Assembly (NCBI RefSeq): GCF_009299835.1
Contig: NZ_VKCZ01000006.1
Location: 62,001 to 126,000 of the forward strand
Direction of reading: 5' to 3'
DNA length: 64,000 nucleotides
From: Microlunatus speluncae
GTDB lineage: Bacteria; Actinomycetota; Actinomycetes; Propionibacteriales; Propionibacteriaceae
Made by a program: the position numbers and the translations under genes. The notes beneath the pieces are model-generated. The model searched no databases. It saw only the letters and a list, made by a program, of their open reading frames with translations, and was not told the origin of the DNA. Below, piece by piece: positions 26,736 through 35,043 of the stretch; positions within the stretch are counted from its first letter, which is position 1; each line of letters begins with the position of its first letter.

Positions 26736-26897
26736 CCCTGAGCCCGTCGAAGGGCAAGCCGGACGGCTCGTTCCGTTCCCTGAGCCTGTCGAAGGGCAAG
26801 CCGGATCCCGCAGTGAAGCGAGCTGCGGAGGCCCATCGGACCTGCCCTTCGACAGGCTCAGGGAACGGAACCAGCAAGCCCTTCGACAGGCTCAGGG
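26736..26897. repeat. Cluster of four CCCTGAGCCTGTCGAAGGG-type repeats
   Basis: Copies at 26736-26754 and 26778-26796 (forward) and at 26845-26863 and 26879-26897 (reverse) fill the spacer between the convergent dinB-like and marR genes. The two orientations can pair into large stems. Confidence 0.85.
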
Positions 26898-26908
26898 GCC
26901 GTGACGGA

Positions 26909-27334
26909 CTATTCGGCGGCGATGCGGCCGATGATCTCCGCGGCCTCGATCAGGATGGCGCGTTCCTGCGGCGGGAGCCGGCGGATTCGCGAGGTCAGCC
27001 AGGCGTCGCGCTTGGCGATCGTCTCTCGGACGACGGCGGCGCCGGCCTCGGTGATCACGATGTTGGAGCGGCGGCGGTCCTCCTCGTCGGCGTCCCGGCG
27101 TAGGTAGCCGCGCTCCTCCAGATAGTTCACCGTCCGGTTCATCGACGGCGCGGTCACCCGTTCCCGATCGGCCAGCGCGGACAGGGTGTGCGCCCCGTGC
27201 CGGTTGAGCACGGCGAGCACGCCGAACTGGGTGTCGCTCAGTTCGTCGTCCGTCTTCTCCAGCCGGAGTCGACGGGACAAGCGGAAGACGGCCAGCCGGA
27301 CTTCGGTCCCCTGACTCGCGATCGACGCAGCCAT
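26909..27334 (-). CDS. MarR-family transcriptional regulator
   Basis: This is a 141-residue MarR protein. The winged helix is at about 35-105 (FGVLAVLNRHGAHTLSALADRERVTAPSMNRTVNYLEERGYLRRDADEEDRRRSNIVITEAG), including the wing D-x-R-R-S. Helices at both ends give the dimer interface. TTAGTcccGCTAA lies 59 bp upstream and matches the tandem sites before the DUF5060 gene, suggesting it represses itself and that gene. It is divergent from a sugar ABC operon whose promoter starts close to the operator. Confidence 0.92.
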   Translation of the reverse strand: MAASIASQGTEVRLAVFRLSRRLRLEKTDDELSDTQFGVLAVLNRHGAHTLSALADRERVTAPSMNRTVNYLEERGYLRRDADEEDRRRSNIVITEAGAAVVRETIAKRDAWLTSRIRRLPPQERAILIEAAEIIGRIAAE

Positions 27335-27348
27335 GCAGGGAGCTTAGT

Positions 27349-27361
27349 GGGACCGGGTCCC
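27349..27361. promoter_or_regulatory. GGGACCgGGTCCC palindrome upstream of marR
   Basis: A perfect 13-bp palindrome, 15 bp before the marR start. It could be a second operator or a leader hairpin; nothing links it to a specific protein. Confidence 0.3.
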
Positions 27362-27392
27362 GGATTCCCGCACCGCCCGACCTGCCATTCGA

Positions 27393-27405
27393 TTAGTCCC
27401 GCTAA
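27393..27405. promoter_or_regulatory. MarR-type operator between marR and the sugar ABC operon
   Basis: TTAGTcccGCTAA has the same TTAGn-N3-GCTAA form as 24359-24371. It lies 59 bp upstream of marR and 22 bp before the -35 element of the opposite promoter, so it could influence both. Confidence 0.65.
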
Positions 27406-27426
27406 CGGTCGGCGTCGCCCTACTCC

Positions 27427-27455
27427 TTGACAGGGTGCCGGGCGCGCCATACCGT
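27427..27455 (+). promoter_or_regulatory. Sigma-70-type promoter of the sugar ABC operon
   Basis: A perfect -35 TTGACA (27427-27432), a 17-bp spacer and a -10 TACCGT (27450-27455) point at the ABC genes. Transcription should start near 27462, leaving a leader of about 60 nt with an inverted repeat. Confidence 0.65.
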
Positions 27456-27476
27456 GATGGCATGTAAATGCGTCGA

Positions 27477-27497
27477 TGCGTATATATTCATTACGCA
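27477..27497. promoter_or_regulatory. Inverted repeat in the leader of the sugar ABC operon
   Basis: TGCGTA (27477-27482) and TACGCA (27492-27497) flank a 9-bp AT-rich centre, just downstream of the predicted transcription start. This is a typical place for a repressor site. Confidence 0.55.
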
Positions 27498-27522
27498 AGC
27501 CGCGCACATTCGAGGAGGAACT

Positions 27523-28869
27523 GTGTCTGCAGCATGGACGTCCGCGCCGGCGAGGAGCCGAACGGCCCGGCGGTCGAGGAAGATCGCGCTGGCGGCGGTG
27601 TCGGGACTGGCGCTGCTGTCACTGGTGGCCTGCGGCGGCGGCAACGGCACAGCGGGTGGCGGCGAGACGTTCGACTACCTGGCGGCCAACGAGGGTTCGC
27701 TGATCCGCGACGAGCTCGCCCTGCTCGGTGAGAAGCAGTGCGCGGCGCAGCAGCAGGCGATGCCGCTCAAGGTGGAGACCCTGCCGCAGGGCGACGTCAA
27801 CCAGCGGATCACCCTGCTGGCCAGCCAGGACGCGTTGCCGGAGATGTTCATCGGCTCCACCTCCGAGCTCAAGCCCGGCGGCACTCTCGGCGATGACGAG
27901 GTCGCGCTCAATCTGGAAAGCACGCTGACCGAGCTGGGCGCGATGGACGACGTGCTGCCCGCGGCCGCGACCACGGTGAAGAACATCTACGGCGGCCGGT
28001 TCGTCTCGCTGCCGTACCAGTTCAACATCGAGGGCGTCTTCTACAACAAGGAGCTGTTCGCCGAGCTCGGCCTGGAACCGCCGAAGACCTGGACCGATCT
28101 GATCGCGGCGGCCGACAAGATCCAGGCGTCGGGCAAGCAGGCGATCACCGTGTCCGGTGATCAGTCGTGGACGATCCTGCGCTGGGTCGGCAACTACCTG
28201 TTCCGCTCCCTCGGTCCGGACGCCATGAAGGAGGTCGCCGAAGGCCGGGCGAAGCTGACCGATCCGCAGTACGTCCAGGGCATCGAGCAGATCGCCGGGC
28301 TGCAGAAGTATCTCGGCCCCGGCACCGCGACGATGGACATCCAGACCGCGACCAACCTGCTGCTCACCGGCGAGGCCGGCATGATGTACAACGGCAGCTT
28401 CATGCTGGCCAGCATCAACGACGAGGAGCTGAACAAGCTCGGCCCGGACGCGTTCGGCTTCGCCCCGTTCCCGGCCGTCGAGGGCGGGGCCGGCAGCATT
28501 GATCAGTATCCGGCCAACACGGGAGCGCCGACCGCGCTGTCGACCAAGCTCTACAACGAGAAGGTCGGCGCCTGGCTGACCTGCATCGCCGACAACTTCG
28601 GCTCCAGCGCGATGAACAACCAGGGCGTGATCTCCGGGTTCAAGCTCAACCAGCCGGTGGAGGACGTGCCACCGCTGACCGCCGAGATCCAGAAGATCAT
28701 GACCAGCACCACCGAGACCGTGACCTGGTTCGAGCAGCCGCTCGGTCAGCGCGGCGCCCAGGCGGCCGGCGAGAGTGCCGCTCCATTGATCACCGGATCG
28801 ATGACCGCGGCTGAGTTCGCCCAGACCGTCCAGGCGGCGATCGACGAGGACCTGGCGAAGAAGCGCTGA
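27523..28869 (+). CDS. Sugar ABC transporter substrate-binding lipoprotein
   Basis: This is a 448-residue family-1 (MalE/UgpB-like) solute-binding protein. The GTG at 27523 has a strong GAGGAGG site. A basic N-terminus, a hydrophobic core and the lipobox LVAC (Cys37) predict a lipid anchor on the outer face of the membrane. Downstream, FNIEGVFYNKELFAELGLEPPKTWTDLI is the usual hinge region of these proteins. It heads an operon with two permeases. Ligand unknown, probably an oligosaccharide linked to the neighbouring DUF5060 enzyme. Confidence 0.92.
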   Translation: MSAAWTSAPARSRTARRSRKIALAAVSGLALLSLVACGGGNGTAGGGETFDYLAANEGSLIRDELALLGEKQCAAQQQAMPLKVETLPQGDVNQRITLLASQDALPEMFIGSTSELKPGGTLGDDEVALNLESTLTELGAMDDVLPAAATTVKNIYGGRFVSLPYQFNIEGVFYNKELFAELGLEPPKTWTDLIAAADKIQASGKQAITVSGDQSWTILRWVGNYLFRSLGPDAMKEVAEGRAKLTDPQYVQGIEQIAGLQKYLGPGTATMDIQTATNLLLTGEAGMMYNGSFMLASINDEELNKLGPDAFGFAPFPAVEGGAGSIDQYPANTGAPTALSTKLYNEKVGAWLTCIADNFGSSAMNNQGVISGFKLNQPVEDVPPLTAEIQKIMTSTTETVTWFEQPLGQRGAQAAGESAAPLITGSMTAAEFAQTVQAAIDEDLAKKR

Positions 28870-28885
28870 GTAAGGACTGGCATCG

Positions 28886-29767
28886 GTGAAATCCGTACTC
28901 GGGGACAAGAAGACCGTCCTCATCCTGCTCGGCCCGGCGCTGCTCTGCTACACCCTGGTCAAGCTGGTCCCGGTCCTCTGGTCGTTCGGATTGTCCTTCT
29001 TCGAGGGCAATCTGCGCGGCTTCGACTTCGTCGGCGTCGCCAACTTCGCCGCACTGTTCACCGATGCCGAGCTCGGCGCGGCGATCTTGTTCAGCTTGAA
29101 GTATTCGATCATCATGACGATCGGCCAGGTGCTGCTCGGCTACCTGTTGGCGCTGTTCTACGTGTTCGTCCTGCGCCAGTCGTCGGCCGTGATCCGCGCG
29201 ATCATCTTCTTCCCCACGGTGCTGCCGACGGTCGCGGTGGCCCTGCTGTTCACCCGGCTGTTCGAGGTGGCACCGCAGACCGGCCCGATCAACGCCGGCC
29301 TGAACCTGTTCGGCCTGCCGTCGGTGGACTGGCTCGGTCAGGCCGACAGCTCCTTCATCGTGATCGTGATCATGGAGCTGTGGGGCTCGATGGGCTTCTT
29401 CGCCGTGCTGCTCTACGCCGGTCTGCTGGACATCCCGGAAGAGATGTTGGAGTCGGCCCGGATCGACGGCGCTAACGGCTGGCAGCTGGTCCGACGGATC
29501 ATCCTGCCGTTGTCGGCGCCGGTGCTGCTGTCGGCGGTGATCTTCAGCTTCAACGCCACGCTGAAGGTCTTCGACTCGGTCTTCGCCCTGACCAACGGCG
29601 GGCCGGGCACCTCGACCCAGCCGCTGACCCTCTATATGTACAAGACGACGTTCACCTTCCAGGACTACGGCTACGGCTCGACGCTGGCCGTGGTGCTGAC
29701 GATCATCTGCCTGGTGGTGACGCTGTTGATCTTCGGTCCGGCGCGCAAGGATCGGACGGAGGCCTGA
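28886..29767 (+). CDS. Sugar ABC transporter permease (MalF/UgpA-like)
   Basis: This is a 293-residue membrane protein with about six helices and the EAA loop ESARIDGANGWQLVRRIILP that contacts the ATPase. The GTG start is 16 bp after the binding-protein stop. It pairs with the next permease. No ATPase gene is in the operon, so a shared MsmK/UgpC-type ATPase elsewhere is likely. Confidence 0.93.
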   Translation: MKSVLGDKKTVLILLGPALLCYTLVKLVPVLWSFGLSFFEGNLRGFDFVGVANFAALFTDAELGAAILFSLKYSIIMTIGQVLLGYLLALFYVFVLRQSSAVIRAIIFFPTVLPTVAVALLFTRLFEVAPQTGPINAGLNLFGLPSVDWLGQADSSFIVIVIMELWGSMGFFAVLLYAGLLDIPEEMLESARIDGANGWQLVRRIILPLSAPVLLSAVIFSFNATLKVFDSVFALTNGGPGTSTQPLTLYMYKTTFTFQDYGYGSTLAVVLTIICLVVTLLIFGPARKDRTEA

Positions 29768-29772
29768 GACCG

Positions 29773-30687
29773 ATGACCACCCTCGATCTCGATTCCGTCA
29801 CCGCGACGTCCGCCGAGCCGCAGCGCCGGCCACCCCGGCGGCTGCGCCGCTGGACCGCCCGCCGGCTGAAGACCGCGATCCCGGCCTGGCTCGGCATCGC
29901 CGTGCTGCTGGTGATCGGCGTCTATCCGGTCCTCTGGTTGTTCCTGAGCTCCTTCAAGTCCCAGCGCGAGTTCATCCAGGAATCGACCTTCGCCCTGCCG
30001 GAGTCGTTCAGCTTCGACAACTACGTCGCGGCCTGGACAACCGGCAACATCGCCCGGAACTTCCTCAACTCGGTGATCGTCACCGCCCCGTCGTTGACCC
30101 TCACCCTGCTGTTCGGTGTCGGCGCGGCGTTCGCCATCGAGGTGATGCGCTGGAAGGGCCGTAACCTCACCCTGCTGCTGTTCGTCTCCGGGATCATGAT
30201 CCCCGGGCAGATGATCCTGATCCCGCTGTTCATCGCGTACTTCAAGATCGGCATCAGCGGCACCTACTGGCCGATGATCATCACCTACACCGGTCTCGGC
30301 ATGCCGCTGACCGTCTTCATGATGGCCGCCTTCTTCCGGGCCATCCCGCGGGAGGTGTTCGAGGCGGCGACCATCGACGGCGCCAGCATGCTCCGCTCGT
30401 TCTTCGCGATCGGACTGCCGATGGTCCGCAACTCGCTGTTCACCATCGGCCTGGTGCAGTTTCTCCGGATCTGGAACGACCTGCTGATCGCCCTCACCTT
30501 CACCACCAACCCCGACCTGCGCCCGATCCAGGCCGGGCTGCTCAACTTCAGCGGCGAATACGGCCAGATCAACTACGGCCCCTTGTTCGCCGGCATCTGC
30601 ATCAACGTCTTCGGCCTGCTGATCCTGTTCGTCGTCCTCAACCGCCAGATCATGCGCGGCCTGACCAGCGGCGCTCTGAAGGGCTGA
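29773..30687 (+). CDS. Sugar ABC transporter permease (MalG/UgpE-like)
   Basis: This is a 304-residue membrane protein with about six helices and the EAA loop FEAATIDGASMLRSFFAIGLP. The N-terminal ~35 residues are polar and Arg-rich. It begins 5 bp after the partner permease and is the last gene of the operon. The importer would be driven by an ATPase encoded elsewhere. Confidence 0.93.
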   Translation: MTTLDLDSVTATSAEPQRRPPRRLRRWTARRLKTAIPAWLGIAVLLVIGVYPVLWLFLSSFKSQREFIQESTFALPESFSFDNYVAAWTTGNIARNFLNSVIVTAPSLTLTLLFGVGAAFAIEVMRWKGRNLTLLLFVSGIMIPGQMILIPLFIAYFKIGISGTYWPMIITYTGLGMPLTVFMMAAFFRAIPREVFEAATIDGASMLRSFFAIGLPMVRNSLFTIGLVQFLRIWNDLLIALTFTTNPDLRPIQAGLLNFSGEYGQINYGPLFAGICINVFGLLILFVVLNRQIMRGLTSGALKG

Positions 30688-30690
30688 GGA

Positions 30691-31037
30691 TCAAGCTCCG
30701 AGCAGCGCCAACGGTACGACAGCGACACCATCGGTCCGCCGGTAGGCCTGCCTGCCGGTCGTGATCACCACGAGATCGACAACCTCACTCGGAAGTTGAT
30801 CTCGCAGCCACAGGAGACAATCCGCTGCAGGTAGGCGTCCAGCTGACTGCGGATGAGTCGCGCCGGCTGTCCCTGGAGCGCCGGAAAACCACTCGTTTCG
30901 ATCGCCGAGAAGTAGTCCGAGGCCAGGAATTCGGTCACCCCGGAGATCTCATCCTGCTGACCTGCGACGAGGCGGGCCAGCCTGACGGTTGGTTTTACCA
31001 GCTGTCGCTCGTGGAGGGTCATCGGCCGCATTCGCAA
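30691..31037 (-). pseudogene. Remnant of a DUF4143 AAA-family ATPase (5' truncated, internal deletion/frameshift)
   Basis: Two pieces of one protein are readable on the minus strand. The upstream piece (31037 to about 30815) reads MRPMTLHERQLVKPTVRLA, then DYFSAIETSGFPALQGQPA and QLDAYLQRIV, like the region after Walker B in DUF4143 ATPases. About 30820-30691, in another frame, reads LLWLRDQLPSEVVDLVVITTG and AYRRTDGVAVVPLALLGA, the usual C-terminus of that family. The Walker A half and the segment between the two pieces are gone. Such ATPases are often horizontally moved. Family assignment is from memory of these motifs. Confidence 0.7.
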
Positions 31038-31093
31038 CCTTTAGCAGCGCATCTACGCTACTTTTAGCAGATCCCCGGCGCTACCTTTAGCAG
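31033..31093. repeat. Three direct repeats with a 23-bp period (iteron-like)
   Basis: CGCAACCTTTAGCAG (31033-31047), CGCTACTTTTAGCAG (31056-31070) and CGCTACCTTTAGCAG (31079-31093) are each 15 nt with 8-nt spacers. They start at the 5' end of the pseudogene remnant. Confidence 0.8.
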
Positions 31094-31140
31094 ATCGACC
31101 CCATGTAGGTCGCGGTCGACGACGAGCGTCTGAAGTGCTG

Positions 31141-31199
31141 TCGAGAGTGACCCTAGCGACGTGAATTCGGCGGAACTACGTCGATAACGTCACACTCGA
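31141..31199. repeat. 59-nt palindromic element, copy C
   Basis: Ends TCGAGAGTGAC and GTCACACTCGA; inner stem CGACGT/ACGTCG. It lies downstream of adk, at the end of the ribosomal operon, where it could terminate transcription. The ~120 bp from here to adk hold no visible gene. Confidence 0.8.
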
Positions 31200-31319
31200 C
31201 GACCTGGCGCTCGCTCGAGTGCGACTCAAAACTTGCATGGCGGCCGCGGATGCCAGAAGGCAACCGGCGCGGCACCCAGCACGAGTGCCGCGAAAGTCGC
31301 GGACCCCAAGCCAGAAAGA

Positions 31320-31919
31320 TCAGGAAGCGACGGGGCCGGGCTCGGGGCGGCGGGGAACGGCGGCCAGGGCGTCGAAGATGCGGTCGGAGACCTCTTCGAC
31401 GGAGCCGAGGCCGTTCACCCGGACCAGCAGGCCGCGCTCGGCGTAGCCCTCCAGGAGGGGCTCGGTCTCAGCGGCATACTTCTTCTGCCGGATCCGGATC
31501 GCGTCCTCGGTGTCGTCCGAGCGGCCCTCGATCTGGGCGCGCCGGGACAGCCGGTCGACGAGTTCCTCGACGTCGGCCTCCAGTGCCAGCACCGCGTCCA
31601 GGGTGCGCCCCTGCTTCGTCAACAGCTGCTCCAGGGCGCTGACCTGGGCCAGCGTCCGGGGGTAGCCGTCGAGCAGGAAGCCGGCGCCGGTGTCCGGCTG
31701 CTCGAGCCGGTGGGCGACGATCTGGTTCAGCGTGTCGTCGCTGACGTAACCGCCGGAGTCCAGGATCGGCTTCACCTCGAGACCCAGCGGGGTCGCGGCA
31801 CTGACCTCGGCCCGCAGCGCGTCGCCGGTGGAGATCGCCGGGATGCCGTAGTGATCACCGATGCGTTTCGACTGTGTCCCTTTGCCCGCCCCCGGCGGAC
31901 CCATGATCAACAGACGCAT
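31320..31919 (-). CDS. adk: Adenylate kinase
   Basis: This is a 199-residue enzyme that interconverts ATP + AMP and 2 ADP. Walker A is GPPGAGKGTQ (7-16), the AMP-site segment is STGDALRAEV and GFLLDGYPRT is the second nucleotide motif. The LID is of the short actinobacterial type without a zinc ribbon. Its ATG overlaps the secY stop by 1 nt. It is the last gene of the operon here; map and infA do not follow. Confidence 0.97.
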   Translation of the reverse strand: MRLLIMGPPGAGKGTQSKRIGDHYGIPAISTGDALRAEVSAATPLGLEVKPILDSGGYVSDDTLNQIVAHRLEQPDTGAGFLLDGYPRTLAQVSALEQLLTKQGRTLDAVLALEADVEELVDRLSRRAQIEGRSDDTEDAIRIRQKKYAAETEPLLEGYAERGLLVRVNGLGSVEEVSDRIFDALAAVPRRPEPGPVAS

Positions 31920-33235
31920 CAGCGGAGGAACCCTTCATAGTTGCGTTGCTGGAGCTGGCTTTCGATCTGCTTCACCGTGTCCAGTCCAACGCCGACGAGG
32001 ATCAGGATCGAAGTGCCACCGAACGGGAAGTTCTGGTTGGCCTCGAAGAGGATAAACGCCGCAGAAGGTACGAGGGCGATCAGGCCCAGATAGAGGGATC
32101 CGGGGAACATCAGCCGGGACAGCACGTGAGCCAGGTAACTCTCCGTGGGTTTGCCGGCCCGGATGCCCGGGATGAATCCGCCGTACTTCTTCATGTTGTC
32201 GGCGACCTCTTCGGGATTGAAGGTGATCGACACGTAGAAGTAGGCGAAGAAGATGATCAACAGGAAGTAGCTGATCAGGTAAACCGGATGGTCACCGCGG
32301 ACGAAGTGGGTGGTGATCCACTCCGACTCGGGCGTGTTCGGCCGGAACTGGGCGTACAGCGACGGCAGGTAGAGCAAGGACGACGCGAAGATGACCGGGA
32401 TGACGCCGGCCTGGTTGACCTTGATCGGGATGTACGTCGAGCTGCCGCCGAAGACCCGGGTGCCGACCATTCGCTTGGCGTACTGCACCGGGATCCGGCG
32501 CTGCGACTGCTCGATGAAGACGACCGCAGCCATCACGACCAGGCCGAGGGCGATGACGATCAGGAAGGTGGCCCAACCCCGGGTCACCTGCAGGCCCCAC
32601 AGGGCGGTGGGGATCACCGCGGCGACCTGGGTGAAGATCATCACCGACATGCCGTTGCCGATCCCGCGCTCGGTGATCAGCTCGCCCATCCACATGATGA
32701 TCGAGGTGCCCGCGGTCATCGTCAGGATCATCACGACGATCGGGAAGATGTAGCCGTCCGGATCGCTGGCCGGCGTCGAGAACAGGATGCCGGTACAACC
32801 CGGGAACAGCTGGTCGTTCGCGGCGAGGGTGACGAAGGCGGTCGAGTTCAGCAGCGCCAGCACCAGGGTCAGGATCCGGGTGTACTGGGTGATCTTCGCC
32901 TGGCCCGACTGGCCTTCCTTCTTCAACGCCTCGAGCCGCGGGATGACGACGGTGAGCAGCTGCAGGATGATGCTCGCCGTGATGTACGGCATGATGCCGA
33001 GGGCGAAGATGGCCAACTGCAGCAGCGCGCCACCGGAGAACAGGTTGATCAGCGAATAGATGCCGGCCTGTTCACCGGCCTGCGCCTGGCTGTTGCAGAA
33101 CTCCACCTGGCTGACGTTGACGTTCGGCACCGGAATGATCGAACCCAGTCGGAACAACGCCAGGATGCCCAGCGTGAAGAAGATCTTCTTCCGCAGATCC
33201 GGACTCCGGAATGCATTGGCGAACGCTTTGAGCAC
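31919..33235 (-). CDS. secY: Preprotein translocase subunit SecY
   Basis: This is a 438-residue, ten-helix channel protein of the Sec translocon. It begins MLKAFANAFRSPDLRKKI and has the cytoplasmic loops used for SecA/ribosome contact (for example IPVQYAKRMVG). I use the GTG at 33235, with GGGAGG 7 nt upstream. A 108-bp gap separates it from rplO. Confidence 0.97.
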   Translation of the reverse strand: MLKAFANAFRSPDLRKKIFFTLGILALFRLGSIIPVPNVNVSQVEFCNSQAQAGEQAGIYSLINLFSGGALLQLAIFALGIMPYITASIILQLLTVVIPRLEALKKEGQSGQAKITQYTRILTLVLALLNSTAFVTLAANDQLFPGCTGILFSTPASDPDGYIFPIVVMILTMTAGTSIIMWMGELITERGIGNGMSVMIFTQVAAVIPTALWGLQVTRGWATFLIVIALGLVVMAAVVFIEQSQRRIPVQYAKRMVGTRVFGGSSTYIPIKVNQAGVIPVIFASSLLYLPSLYAQFRPNTPESEWITTHFVRGDHPVYLISYFLLIIFFAYFYVSITFNPEEVADNMKKYGGFIPGIRAGKPTESYLAHVLSRLMFPGSLYLGLIALVPSAAFILFEANQNFPFGGTSILILVGVGLDTVKQIESQLQQRNYEGFLR

Positions 33236-33343
33236 TCCTCGCCCTCCCAATTCTTGTTCGGCCCCACTGGCCCGCCTAGCGGCTAGGACCGCTCGACCCT
33301 ATCAAGGCCGAGCGGTCGCCAGAGGACGCGGTTCAGGCGTCTA

Positions 33344-33835
33344 CTACAGCTGCGTGATCGAGCCACCGGCAGCGACGATCTTCTCCTTCGCGGAGCCGGA
33401 GAACGCGTGCGCGCTCACCTGGACCGCGACCGAGATCTCGCCGGTGCCGAGCACCTTGACCGGCCGGTCGGCCCGGACCGCGCCGGCCGCAACCAGCTCG
33501 TCCACGCCGATCGTGCCGCCCTCGGGGAACAGCAGGCCCAGCCGCTCCAGGTTGACCACCTGGTATTCGGTCCGGAACGGGTTCACAAACCCGCGCAGCT
33601 TCGGCATCTTGCGATGCTGCGGCAGGTTGCCGCCCTCGAAGCCGACCCGCACGGTGTTGCGAGCCTTCGTCCCCTTGGTGCCCCGGCCGGCGGTCTTGCC
33701 CTTGGAGCCCTCACCGCGGCCGACGCGGGTCTTGGCGGTTTTGGCTCCGGGCGCCGGACGCAGGTGGTGCACCCGCAGGCCGCCACCCGTCTGGGGCTCG
33801 TCCACCGACTCCGTCTTGGCAGGAGTCTTGGCCAT
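33344..33835 (-). CDS. rplO: 50S ribosomal protein L15
   Basis: This is a 163-residue 50S protein with the Gly-rich [20 protein letters not shown] segment and [18 protein letters not shown] typical of L15. An N-terminal extension of about 20 residues is present. It starts 1 nt after rpmD. Confidence 0.97.
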   Translation of the reverse strand: MAKTPAKTESVDEPQTGGGLRVHHLRPAPGAKTAKTRVGRGEGSKGKTAGRGTKGTKARNTVRVGFEGGNLPQHRKMPKLRGFVNPFRTEYQVVNLERLGLLFPEGGTIGVDELVAAGAVRADRPVKVLGTGEISVAVQVSAHAFSGSAKEKIVAAGGSITQL

Positions 33836-33836
33836 G

Positions 33837-34019
33837 TCAGTCGACCTCCTCGACCTTGATCAGGTGCGTCACCGTGGACAGCATCCCCCGGATCTCCGGG
33901 CGATCCTCCTTCACGGCGACGTCACCGATGCGCTTCAGCCCCAGCGAACGGAGCGTGTCGCGCTGATTCTGGGCCCGGCCGATGCCGGACTTCTCCTGGG
34001 TGACCTTGAGGCGGGGCAT
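33837..34019 (-). CDS. rpmD: 50S ribosomal protein L30
   Basis: This is a 60-residue protein. [15 protein letters not shown] and [14 protein letters not shown] are diagnostic of L30. Its ATG overlaps the rpsE stop by 1 nt. The longer open frame extending to 34208 is only the other frame of rpsE. Confidence 0.96.
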   Translation of the reverse strand: MPRLKVTQEKSGIGRAQNQRDTLRSLGLKRIGDVAVKEDRPEIRGMLSTVTHLIKVEEVD

Positions 34020-34612
34020 CACGCGTGCACCTCGGCCCGAGCCCGCAGGATGGCGGCCGGCGTGACGTCCTCGACGGACAGTCCGCGACGCTTCGCCACC
34101 TGCTCCGGCTCCTCCAGCGACTGCAGCGCCTCGACGCAGGCGTGCACCACGTTGATCGCGTTGGTCGAACCGAGCGACTTCGCCAGCACGTCGTGCACTC
34201 CCGCGCACTCGAGCACCGCGCGAGCCGAGCCGCCGGCGATCACGCCGGTACCGGGAGAGGCGGGACGCAGCATGACCACGCCGGCCGCCTTCTCGCCCTG
34301 CACCGGGTGCGGGATGGTGCCCTGGATCCGCGGCACCTTGAAGAAGTGTTTCTTCGCGTCCTCGACACCCTTCGCGATCGCGGCCGGCACCTCCTTGGCC
34401 TTGCCGTAGCCAACACCGACGGTCCCGTCGCCGTCACCGACGACGACCAGCGCGGTGAAGCTGAAGCGGCGGCCACCCTGGTGGACCTTCGCCACCCGGT
34501 TGATCGCTACGACCTTCTCGATGTAATTGCTCTTGTCCTGCGCCTGGCCACGACGATCGTCCCGACCGCGACGCTCACCGCCACCGCCACCGCGGCGCTG
34601 TTGTGCACTCAT
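34019..34612 (-). CDS. rpsE: 30S ribosomal protein S5
   Basis: This is a 197-residue 30S protein with the N-terminal dsRNA-binding-like domain ([21 protein letters not shown]) and [16 protein letters not shown] in the C-domain. The N-terminus has a Gly/Arg-rich stretch before the domain, common in actinobacteria. Confidence 0.97.
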   Translation of the reverse strand: MSAQQRRGGGGGERRGRDDRRGQAQDKSNYIEKVVAINRVAKVHQGGRRFSFTALVVVGDGDGTVGVGYGKAKEVPAAIAKGVEDAKKHFFKVPRIQGTIPHPVQGEKAAGVVMLRPASPGTGVIAGGSARAVLECAGVHDVLAKSLGSTNAINVVHACVEALQSLEEPEQVAKRRGLSVEDVTPAAILRARAEVHA

Positions 34613-34658
34613 CGCATTTCCTTAATCTCGTCGTGTCCGGCAGATTCCCGGGCCGCCA

Positions 34659-35042
34659 TCAGAAGCCCAGCCCGCCGTCGCGGGCACCGTCGGCCAGGGC
34701 CGCGATCCGGCCGTGGTACTTGTGACCCGCGCGGTCGAACACGACCTCGGTCACGCCGGCTGCCTTGGCCCGGTCGGCAATGGCCTGGCCGACCTGCTTG
34801 GCCTTGTCGGTCTTGTCCCCGTCGGCGGTCCGCACCGTCGACTCCATGGTCGAGGCCGAGGCCAGGGTGCGGCCGACCGTGTCGTCGATCACCTGCACGG
34901 AGATGTGCCGGGCGGACTTGGTCACCACCAGGCGGGGCCGGGCGGGGGCGCCGAAGATCTTCTTCCGGACCCGGAGCTGGCGCCGCAACCGGGACGCGGT
35001 CTTGGGCGCCGTGTGCTTCCGGTGCGTCAGCGAAACCGCCAT
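34659..35042 (-). CDS. rplR: 50S ribosomal protein L18
   Basis: This 127-residue protein binds 5S r[22 protein letters not shown] and the C-terminal [20 protein letters not shown] motif identify L18. It lies 1 nt after rplF and 46 nt before rpsE. Confidence 0.97.
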   Translation of the reverse strand: MAVSLTHRKHTAPKTASRLRRQLRVRKKIFGAPARPRLVVTKSARHISVQVIDDTVGRTLASASTMESTVRTADGDKTDKAKQVGQAIADRAKAAGVTEVVFDRAGHKYHGRIAALADGARDGGLGF

Positions 35043-35043
35043 G

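Noticed and set aside
28886..30687. A missing ATPase gene as evidence that the sugar ABC operon is broken
   Set aside because: Family-1 sugar importers in actinobacteria commonly share one ATPase encoded elsewhere; the same holds for the 48799-52070 importer.
31033..31093. The triple 15-nt repeat as a CRISPR array
   Set aside because: Repeats are too short, spacers are only 8 nt, and there are no cas genes.
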